A stretch of 64,000 nt of DNA. Origin: Raffaelea ambrosiae (lineage: Eukaryota > Ascomycota > Sordariomycetes > Ophiostomatales > Ophiostomataceae). The stretch covers positions 2,501,913 through 2,565,912 of the forward strand of contig PCDI01000003.1 in NCBI GenBank assembly GCA_002778195.1, given 5' to 3'. Made by a program: the position numbers and the translations under genes. This document shows, piece by piece, positions 55,701 through 64,000 of the stretch. The notes below the pieces were generated by a model. The model saw nothing but the letters and a program-made list of their open reading frames with translations. It searched no databases and was not told where the DNA came from. Every line of letters begins with the position of its first letter. The stretch's first letter is position 1.

Positions 55701-56621
55701 GGCAAAGTCGTCGCGGTCGTGGTGGTGGTACTCTGTGACGACCGAGGTGCATGCGTCCCCGTTGCTGTTCTGTATAGGACGAAAACAAAGTCAGTCCATG
55801 CACAACACCAGGAAGACAGAAGGACGTCACGTACGGCTCTGGCCAAGCCTCGCATGTCCAACAACGAGTTCAGAAGACTGCTCTTTCCTGCAGAGGATGT
55901 CAGTACACGGCGAGCACAGACACGAGGACGACGGCCGCCACGCATACGCACCCACACCAGAGGCACCCACAAAGCCAACTTTGCGGGTGGACAAGCATTG
56001 AAACTGCGACAGCACCTGGGCCTGCTTGTGAAGACGCCCAATCGTGGACCCGTCATCCATGTGCAGGGCGCCACTGGCCATGACGTTGCCCAGGCCGGAC
56101 AGGATGGACCTGGCCTCGTCCAGCGCAGCCTGCACAGCGGGACTGTGGAAGCGATGCGGGGGCGGCTCGTCTTGGCGGACATTGTAGGTCTCGCGCGCTC
56201 TGCGACGAGGACGACGAGAAGGAGTCGCAGGGGCCTTTTGCACTTCCTCGGCCACATGATCAATGGCAGCTGCGACTTCTTGCATGCCAAATGCGGACGC
56301 GCCCGATCGAACAACGGACGGGGGACTGGAGGCGGGCGTGGAAGAAGCCACGGAAGGGGTTGCCGTTCGAGGCGTCCTGCTGCCAGAGGAGACATCCGAC
56401 GGCGAACTGGGGACATCGTCTTCGGTGGACGACAATGGCGCGCCGCCAGGCCGAGAGTCTGAGCTGGCCGTGGAAGGCGCGCCATGAACAACAACGGGGT
56501 CGGCGGGAGAGTCATGGGAGGAAAAGTCGGGAGTCCCAATATCTCGGGACGGGGCCGCCGACAAGGACGTCGACGAGGCTGTCGAGGACGACTTGTTGGC
56601 AGACTGGGCAGAGGCTAACAT
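52732..56621 (-). CDS. SLIP-GC/dynamin-like large GTPase
   Basis: Fourteen exons join in one frame to give 949 residues: 56621-55952, 55887-55835, 55769-55309, 55248-55193, 55136-54955, 54870-54686, 54500-54119, 54052-53974, 53904-53846, 53760-53751, 53687-53484, 53415-53295, 53227-53136, 53027-52732. Residues 1-200 are a Ser/Pro/Thr-rich disordered leader. G1 is GASGVGKSS at 218-226, split by intron 1; G3 is LVLVDLPG ending at 414, the DxPG form typical of dynamin-like GTPases; G4 is TKSD at 471-474. A coiled coil with many Glu and Leu follows (about 475-535). The C-terminal half contains the HNWNEE and TYSAFCRAYGDY motifs seen in fungal homologues of the animal nuclear GTPase SLIP-GC (NUGGC). 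Function in fungi is not established. Exon 10 is only ten bases long. Intron 5 has a 20-base G run. Confidence 0.85.
54902..54921. repeat. 20-base G homopolymer in GTPase intron 5
   Basis: Twenty consecutive G on the plus strand, so twenty C on the coding strand, between the donor at 54954 and the acceptor at 54871. The count may not be exact. Confidence 0.9.
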
Positions 56622-58981
56622 TGTGTCTTGCTTGTTCAAAGATGGACAGGAAGAACAGCAACAGAGAAAGAGACTTTCGAAAAGGGCGTACCACGTCTAG
56701 TCTGGTAGATCCTGCTTATTTTACCACTGTGGTCATAACAGGAGAGATCTCTAGGTCCGGGGACGTTGTTCAGGTGGCCCTACACGCCAAGAGCGACGGA
56801 CATCGCAGGCACTCAAATAAGAAAACGATAATACAGGCAAACTACAGGGAACCGGCGACATGCCCATGCGAGTACGATGAAGCAGCCTTGAGAGAGGAGT
56901 GCCCTGTCTATTGCCGCAGAATGGGCTGTTGGTTCATGCTTGACAACGATTCTGACCAGGAGGAGCCAATTGCAGCTTATTGCTAGGCTCACAGACGAGG
57001 CATTGTCCAATCATCTATCTGCACCGCCACACCACCACACCCAAGGTATGCCACCCATCCCTGTCTCAGGCAGTCTCGGGCGGACTCCCTACACTCCTGG
57101 ACAGATGGCGGCCCAGGCCGCATGGCCCATTGTATCTTGTCAGCCTGTCAAATCCACCCCATGAAACGAAAGACCGTTTCACTATCTAGAGAAATGTGCC
57201 TGTCGAGAACCATTTCTGCCCACGAAATGCAGCGCAGGGGATGCGAAACCCTCCTTTGTGATCATTTGCACCGTAAAAGGGGGCGACCTCTGAGGCCGTG
57301 GCCAACTCTCCAGCTGTCGCGTCCAGTCGCTTCGTCTGCTGCGTTCTATGAGCTTGCCACGTCTCCGAGGCCCCAAACACAGGTCGGCATTGTGGTTTCT
57401 ACTTTGTCACCCAATTGCGGTCGGAATTGCTGCAAGTGGACGATGGTGGAGCAAAAACGGGGAGAGTTTGATTTTGGTTCGTCCGAGCATTGCTGAGATC
57501 GGAATCGGGTGTCCACACGGCCACAGTTGGCATGCCCCAGTTCCAGGTCCTGTCCCGGTTGTGTCGGTCATAATAAGCATAGCCTTGCAAGCGCGCTCTG
57601 TAGATCGGCTCAGCAACTGTCGTCACCAGTCCGCATTTTCGCAGTCTGTCGTGGTCACATGCCGATCATCGCGACGATGGCCGGGAATCGAAAAGACGGA
57701 GACGTCGGACAAAGACGATGAGCGACAACGCATAGAGCTAAAATTAGCTGTTGCTGCTAGAACCACGTGTTGTGGCCGGGCAGAGTGAGGCTGTGTGCGC
57801 GAAGGTGCAGAGACTTGTGTGCCTGCAGGATTCCTTTTTCATTGGGAGGAATCAGCTGGCCACGGATCCCTGCATCGTCCCTGTTCTATCGGGGAACAGC
57901 TTCCTCGTTCGGAAGAACACATGGAAACAGTCCACCGAATTTCACATAAAAAAAAAGTATCATTGAAACAAAGTGGAATAAAAGAAGAAAGAGATTCATG
58001 TGGAGACCAATAGTCAGAATTAGAGCTGAGGTCGTTTCATCTTCCAAGCGCACGTTCCTGGATCTGCACGCGGGCGGACGTGGGGAGCCAAGTATTTCTT
58101 ACGCATTGTTATGAGCCCGTCTGGCGTCTTTCATCCTTTGTCTCTTTGTCTTTCTGTCTCCCGCGCACTACAAAGTATGATCACCGTCTGTTGGCCATTG
58201 GTGTTGGAGATGGGGGCTTGTCTCCTTTTACGTGCGTACTACTATGTATGTACACACACATGCACGGCCTAGCCCTGCTGGGCTGGCCCAATGGCCGTCA
58301 CCTTCTCAAGAGGGCGGTGATCTACACGGCCAAAATGGGATCGACAAGGCCCAAATGAAATTGTCTGCACAGGCGAATCAACGACGCCTGCGGAGTGGCT
58401 GGGTTTGGTGCGAATCAGCGCCACCCTTGAGCCACGGGCTTCGGCGACGAGGGCGCGAATGGCACGATGGTGCCGCTGGACAGCAGCCCAGCGCATCCGG
58501 GCTCTCCGTCATTGAGCAGAACACGGGCCACGTGAAACAACATGGGCTACCTGAATCTGGCAAACGGCCGTCTCGACAAGGCGTAGCGCCTGCGATAGAC
58601 CACTCCACCAGCGCGTACTAAGCCCCTGGGCTCCAGTTTTATTTCTCGTCTCGAGCCCTACAAACAGCTCGGAAGGATTTTGGCTCGACGACGTGGACGG
58701 ACGATGCCTTTGGGTGGGGAAGGTTTCCTTGTTTTTGTGCCAGGATCCGGCAGAGCACTACTGCGCCGTGAAACATTTCGAGCTGGACTTTGTGGGGGCC
58801 GACGACGAGGAGTCGTTAGTCCGTAGAAAGATGTAATCCTGAGGAAAGGCAAAGAAAGCAGATAGGATTCTGGGCCAGACTCTTTGTATAAGTACTCTCC
58901 CACGAAACCCTGTTTCCGGCCTGTTTGTTTGGTGGCCGTAGACAACACCAGGAATCCTTCCGTTTCCAATCACCCACAACC
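56622..58981. other. 2.4 kb without a recognisable gene
   Basis: Lies between the GTPase start (minus) and the mannanase start (plus) and must hold both promoters. No frame here has family resemblance, splice continuity or a conserved motif. Nothing tRNA-like was found by eye. Confidence 0.5.
58887..58892 (+). promoter_or_regulatory. TATA-like element of the GH76 gene
   Basis: TATAAG in the context TTTGTATAAGTAC, 95 bases upstream of the ATG at 58982. The spacing fits a short fungal leader. Inferred from sequence alone. Confidence 0.4.
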
Positions 58982-60277
58982 ATGAAGTCTGTTCTCGGCC
59001 TTTCCGCTTTGTTGCTGGCCTCGGCCCCGGTCGTCCGGGGCGGCGCTGACACGTACGATGTCAACGCCATCTGCACCAGGTGAGCTCGGCGTGTTGTTTT
59101 GCGGACGTTTTCCTCGTGGCGCATGCTGACGAGTGGCAGCGATCAGATGATGCGTTACTACCAGACCAAGTGGGAAGGCCTCTTTGGCGGTTCCTGGTGG
59201 GAGTCGGGCATCCTCATGGCCGCCCTTGCGGAGCTGAAGATGCTCAAGCCGGACTATCCCTACGACGGCACCTTCAACACCACGTACAACCTGGCGCCCA
59301 ACCTATACAACTACAAGAACTTCATCAACGAGTACTACGACGACCAGGGGTGGTGGGGCAATGGCTGGGTGACCGCGTACGACTACGCAGGCAAACAGGA
59401 GTACCTCGACACCGCTATCAACATTTTCCACAATATGTCGCAGGGGATGACATCCTGCGGCGGCATCACCCAGACCGTGGGGGGCACGTACATTGCCACC
59501 ATCGCTAATGGTGCGTAGGAGACAAGAAGAAGAAAATGAAGAAAATGAAGAAAATGAAGAAAATGAAAGAAAAAGAAAGAAAAAAAGAAAAAAAAACTAA
59601 ACAAGCTTCTCTCCCCATACACTAACATGCCTCTCCCCATACACTAACATGCCTCTCCCCCAGAACTCTACATTTTCCTGGGTGCCAACCTGGCCAACCG
59701 TGTGTCCGACGACGACAAATCGACCTACCTCGACCCGGCCGTCTCGGTCTGGAACTGGGTGTTCAGTGCCGGCATCGTCAACGACGACAATCTCATCCAG
59801 GACGGCCTCACCAACGACTCCACCTGCACCCCGTACGGTGGCAAATACTCCTACAACCAGGGCGTCATCCTCAGCGGCGCCGCCCAGCTGTACAAGGCCA
59901 CGGGTGACACCGCGTACCTGGAAAAGGCCGCCGCCATTGCCAACGCCACCACGGCCAAGGGCTCGCAATTCACCGGCGACAACGGCGTCATCACCGACTG
60001 CGCCACCAGCAGCTGCGACGACCAGAGCGCCATGTTCAAGGGCCCGCTCTTCCGCGGCATCCGGGATCTCTGGGAGGTGTACCCGCACAGCAACTGGGCC
60101 GAGTGGGCCGCCACCAACGCGATCTCGCTGTGGAACAACGCCCTCAATGCCACGGGCGGCCAGTGCCGGACGGGCGGCAACTTCAACGGGCCGTACGGCG
60201 CGGGCGCAACCGTGGATGAGGTGACCCAGGGCGCAGCGTTGTGTGCCCTTCTGGCAGCATGGACGATGAATCCGTAA
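58982..60277 (+). CDS. Secreted GH76 alpha-1,6-mannanase-like protein
   Basis: Three exons (58982-59079, 59140-59510, 59664-60277) encode 360 residues. Residues 1-20 are a signal peptide (MKSVLGLSALLLASAPVVRG). The GH76 fold is shown by WWESGILMAALAELK, NYKNFINEYYDDQGWWGNGW with the catalytic Asp pair at residues 100-101, and later YSYNQGVILSGAAQLY and MFKGPLFRGIRDL. GH76 includes endo-alpha-1,6-mannanases and the Dfg5/Dcw1 proteins that cross-link GPI-anchored glycoproteins into the wall. The protein ends in ALLAAWTMNP without a hydrophobic GPI tail after a Ser/Thr spacer, so it looks like a freely secreted enzyme and not a Dfg5-type anchored one. Intron 2 (59511-59663) carries a duplicated branch-site segment. 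Confidence 0.93.
59609..59652 (+). repeat. Duplicated 22-bp branch-site segment in GH76 intron 2
   Basis: CTCTCCCCATACACTAACATGC occurs at 59609-59630 and again at 59631-59652, followed by CTCTCCCCCAG, the start of a third copy that supplies the acceptor. Each copy contains a CTAAC branch site and a pyrimidine stretch. A GAAGAAAAT repeat precedes it (about 59530-59570). Confidence 0.95.
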
Positions 60278-61453
60278 AATCGACAAGACAAACGTACTGT
60301 TTTTGGTTTTTTGGTTGATGATGCCGAGATTCGTCCAACTCTCCCTGTGTATATATCTCGCAACTTGTACATAACTGTATTTTTGGCCCTACATAATTTC
60401 ACATGTATCATAGTCCATTATGCGAACGTGCTCTCTGGGCGTTGATGTGCGCGTCTTGCATTTTCCTTGTCGAGAGATCGTGAGAGACCTTCTCATAAAA
60501 GAGACGCCCGCGGCGGATCTTCATGTTTATCTCCAATTGGAGAAAATCCATTGCGAATAAGTTGCATCAAAGCCATCGGCGCACACCGATCTTTCATAAT
60601 TCATGACAAATATGTGTCTTGTGTGGCTGTTGAGTGTCCTGACACACCGCAACATTTCCGTATTACCAGCGACCCGTTCTGCTTAACGAAGAACGCGGAA
60701 ATTTGGGCAGAGATTATATACGATCTGGGTTTGCCTTCAAAACGATGATATTCGCTACTATTCGTGATGACAAGGGGCTATGCAATGTAATACTGGCCGG
60801 GGCAACTCGAGAAGAAGGAAAACGGGTAGAATGTCTAATGTATTTCATCCGTCTGAGGGGGGCCACCGACACATTTCCATCAAGCATTCCGCAACCAAAG
60901 CCCTTTTCTTCGAGAAAATATGATGCTCCTACAACCACGCTCCCAAAGACATAGCAAGGCTTGCGCAAGATGGCAAAGGTCGATCAAAGCGATGATGGGT
61001 GGAAGACAACAAGATGGAATTGGGCGGATGAAGTCTACATATTGAGTCTAAACATCGAGACCATACGGAGAGTGGCGGAGGAGGTAGATGTAGTTGGCGA
61101 TAGAAAAAGGGGCTTGGTGTACAACGAAAGTCTGCAGGTGTTTCATTTTCTCCAGAGAACTTCGTCAAGGAAGATTCCAAGAACCACCATGATTGATTAA
61201 AAGATATCGTTCCCCTTGCTTCGACGATAGAGTTCAAGTTTGCATCCATTGTTGCTGCGGCCATGATGGACCCTTGTACCTTGGCGGACAGCAAGTCTTT
61301 GTCAAGAACCAGCATGACGATTTGAGCATGTTTAGCGAGGCCGATAAAAAAAGGGTTTCCATTTGAGCGCCTGAACAGGAATGGCTCGGCAAGTGTCTGA
61401 GTACCAATGAGAGAACCGAAACGAGAGAGAAAGGTGACCCTAACATGGCTCTA
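60278..61453. other. Mannanase 3' flank; one unexplained minus-strand frame
   Basis: No gene is firmly supportable. On the minus strand, about 61450-61190 reads without a stop through FLSRFGSLIGTQTLAEPFLF and MLVLDKDLLSAKVQGSIMAA, which looks protein-like, but has no family match I know and no clear start or splice partner. Confidence 0.4.
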
Positions 61454-61712
61454 GGTTCTTCTCGTCCTCGACACGTGCCCGGACGCTCCCCTCATCCGGC
61501 GCCGGGGCGAGGTCGACGGCTGAGACAACTCGGACTTCCGCGCCGCCGTCCAGGCGACCAACCGGTCCCAGCTTATCCTAGCCGGCATCGTCGCCGACGT
61601 CTGCACCACGTTCCTGGTGCTGTCCCTGTGGGACGCCGGCTACTCCGTCTGGCGCGCCACGCCGGGTGCCGTGGAGCTGTTCCCCTGCTTTGACGAGTAC
61701 TTCACGGTCTGA
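61454..61712 (+). pseudogene. Remnant of an isochorismatase-family hydrolase
   Basis: The frame reads LIRRRGEVDG, a TGA stop, DNSDFRAAVQATNRSQLILA, GIVADVCTTFLVLSLWDAGY, then SVWRATPGAVELFPCFDEYF to a TGA at 61712. GIVADVC is the cysteine-containing motif of the isochorismatase/cysteine hydrolase fold with its catalytic cysteine. The stop stands where relatives usually have Trp (DAWDN), so TGG has become TGA. The N-terminal half with the first catalytic Asp and Lys is absent upstream and the C-terminus is divergent. I take it as a dead fragment. Confidence 0.6.
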
Positions 61713-63584
61713 TCCCTGGCACGAGCCCATCGCGCGGCCGTTCTGTAGACCGTCCAGCCGGGCGAGTTCTTGCTGCCAAACTAGTACAAAAGGGTGTTGA
61801 CGAATGCCAAACAAGTACGAAAGGGTGTTGGCGAATGCCAAACAAGTATTACAAAGGGGGGCTGGAGAGACGCAGGATGGGGAAAATACAGAGAAACTCA
61901 GAAAACAATTGGAAAATGAAGAAAAAAAAAGAAAAAAAGAAAGGGAGCAAGACCGATAAAGGATGAAGGACGCGAGACTTTCATAGGCACCAGTATCCAT
62001 TTCAGGCGACTTTGTTTCGGCCAGAATTCGTGTTTTTCAGCCAAAAGAAAACTCCATTTACTCTCCGTTCTACAAGCCTCGTCTTGGCATGCCACTAGCA
62101 GCAATGAAGTTAGCCCAGAGATGTGTGTATGTGTAACAGACCAGAGTCGTAAGAGTCGAAGCTAGTCTCCCATCTTCTTCGCTGAACACAACCCAGGCGA
62201 TGGAGAAGCGCATTGTTCGATCGAAGGAGGGTGTCGGCTGTAGACTCGCATCAGCTGTGTCGGTGTGGACAGCTCAATTTATGAGCTCCTATGGTCCGGG
62301 AATGGCAATGGGGATCCTATTTTGGCGAGACAGGGAAGCTGCATATGGGTGCATCTCGTCGTAGACTCATTGTCTAGAAAGATGGACCAGCGCCATAGAA
62401 TGGATCCACACCGAACAGTCGACACCCTTCTGCTCGACCGGGGGGAGAGGAAATAGAGAACGGCCATTCCATCACGCGCCTCCGAATCACGGAACACCTT
62501 CTCGTCGAAACTCGGATCTCACCCATGTCGGCTAGTGGGAGGCAATCCAGATCGCTAGATGAACTGCGGATCAGTCATCCACTCCTTTGGATCGCTCGGC
62601 CCTTTCAAGGCCCGCATAGAGACTCAGGGCCTTAACATGTAGTTATGCCGTCCTTTTGGGGTAGGCTGCTTCAGCCCAGTAGGGACACCATCGTTTTCCT
62701 TCCCGCTGCAAACACGTCGTCTGTCGGGCGCGTATTCAATGACAGTTTCCTTTTGTCATGGCGAGGACAGCAGATCACCTTCTTTGTCAGACGGTCTGGA
62801 GATGCCACGGAGATGTCATGGAGGTGTCATTGCTCGGTATGAGAATTTACAACGGCCGTGACTAAAAAAAGGAGTCGCGTGGGAATCCATTACGTCATTT
62901 TTTACACTTTTTGTGCCTCTGCAATGGCTGTCAGGCGCCCCCAGGCCAGCTTCCATTGCGTTTTCTAGAACAATACCCGACGATACCCTTGCGCATAAGA
63001 GTGAAAAGTCTTGCGCGGCTCCTGTTTTTCTTTGTCCTGCTAGCTCGACCGGGTCTAGACTAGGCGGAGCTTGCCGTAGTGGTCGCACAGGAGGCTCTTG
63101 TTTGGCCGCTAGGCCAAGACCGAGATCCAGGAACGCCACTGTGAAAAAAAAAACATGACGGCTAGATCCAAGCCAGTGACTAACAAAAACCCAAAGAGGA
63201 AAAACAATGGTAAGAGAGCACAGGAAAAAGATGAAAATGGGACCGAAAACAAGGGCAAAATTAGACATGAGCCAACACAAGAGTAAGAACACCTAGAAAA
63301 ACCCTGGAAAACTGCGCATGCGAATTTTGTTGGCCCACTCTTTGCGTGCGGCGAATTTGCCTCATGGCTACGATTAAATAGTCCACGATGGACCTCTTTT
63401 TACGTATTGAAAACCAGAGAAAGCTGTCGACCGTCTGTCTGTTTCCTGTTGTCTGGGTGTGCCGTTCTGGTCGGGTACAGTGTGAGAAAGAGGAAAATAT
63501 TGACCACACAAATCACAAAAAGAGAAAAAGAGAAAAACAGGGAAAAAGGGGAGTCAAAATAAAGAAAAAAAAAAAGAAAAAAGA

Positions 63585-63615
<31 letters not shown>

Positions 63616-63650
63616 GAACCGGCATCCCACACCAGGCAAACAGAGAAAAA
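61713..63650. other. 1.9 kb without a recognisable gene; permease promoter
   Basis: Mixed sequence with A-rich tracts near 61915-61945 and 63520-63620. The last kilobase should include the promoter of the amino acid permease, with an A-rich leader directly before its ATG. Nothing else seen. Confidence 0.5.
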
Positions 63651-64000
63651 ATGACTGCGCCGATGCAAGATACGGCCGAGAAGCAGACGTTCCGGTTTGC
63701 CAAGAAGGCCAAGGCCGTCGCCGCCGCCGACGACGTCGTCCTGGGCCACGGCCACATGCACCACGCCAGCGACGACGACGGCAGCGGCGACGCGGACGAC
63801 GACCACAACGAAGCGGCCACGGACGTGGAGGCGGGCGACCTCTCGCGCGCGCTGCACAGCAGCCACCTGCAGTTCATCGCCATCGGCGCCACGGTCGGCA
63901 CGGGCCTGTTCCTGGGCCTGGGCGGCGCGCTGGCCAACGCGGGCCCGGCGTCGCTGCTCATCGCCTTTGTCTTTGTGGCCACGGTGCTGTACGCGGTGAT
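63651..64000 (+). CDS. Amino acid permease, 5' end (truncated by window)
   Basis: The first 116 codons of a fungal amino acid transporter of the YAT/APC type. Residues 1-70 are a hydrophilic cytosolic tail with His and Asp clusters (HGHMHHASDDDGSGDADDD). The signature follows: LHSSHLQFIAIGATVGTG at about residues 72-88, then LFLGLGGALANAGPASLL, which forms transmembrane segment 1 with the unwound GTG substrate site, and the start of segment 2. The open frame continues past the window edge. Substrate class cannot be told from this part. The start ATG at 63651 follows an A-rich leader and is the first in frame. Confidence 0.93.
   Translation, partial: MTAPMQDTAEKQTFRFAKKAKAVAAADDVVLGHGHMHHASDDDGSGDADDDHNEAATDVEAGDLSRALHSSHLQFIAIGATVGTGLFLGLGGALANAGPASLLIAFVFVATVLYAV

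Overview
The window is nuclear DNA from a filamentous ascomycete (Pezizomycotina, most likely Sordariomycetes; I cannot narrow it further). The reasons are short spliceosomal introns with GT(A/G)xGT donors and CTNAC branch sites, CT-rich leaders, and typical fungal families: PtaB/Mfg1, HbrB, HET-domain proteins, a GH76 mannanase, DUF7136 and a fungal-type amino acid permease. The window contains one 55-base run of Ns (1392-1446) inside an intron of ATG8.

The left part (about 1-27 kb) is conserved housekeeping DNA with long intergenic spaces. It holds ATG8 (autophagy), a Gln-rich PtaB-type LIM-binding coregulator, glyceraldehyde-3-phosphate dehydrogenase, an HbrB/Bit61-type TORC2 subunit, the very-long-chain enoyl reductase Tsc13, one unrecognised Thr-rich protein and ribosomal protein eS8.

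From about 27 to 57 kb the character changes to accessory DNA, with large multidomain proteins between broken genes. There are relics of a fungal transcription factor, a PF04199-type cyclase, an allantoate-permease-like MFS transporter and an APH-like kinase. The intact genes here are a small kinase-like protein, a 897-residue protein with a decayed 2-oxoglutarate oxygenase core, a 551-residue protein with an acidic Thr-rich repeat, a DUF7136 cell-surface protein, a 1694-residue protein combining an FHA-like domain, a pseudokinase and a large C-terminal region, a phytanoyl-CoA-dioxygenase-like enzyme, a HET-domain protein, and next to it a 14-exon SLIP-GC/dynamin-like GTPase.

The right end (57-64 kb) is sparse. 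It has a secreted GH76 mannanase, a remnant of an isochorismatase-family hydrolase, and the 5' end of an amino acid permease that runs off the window.

The conserved genes do not form a pathway. In the accessory block, the HET protein, the GTPase and the FHA-pseudokinase protein look like possible parts of a self/non-self or stress-signalling locus. That reading rests only on domain content and proximity. Exon borders below were worked out by hand from reading frame, splice consensus and expected protein continuity.
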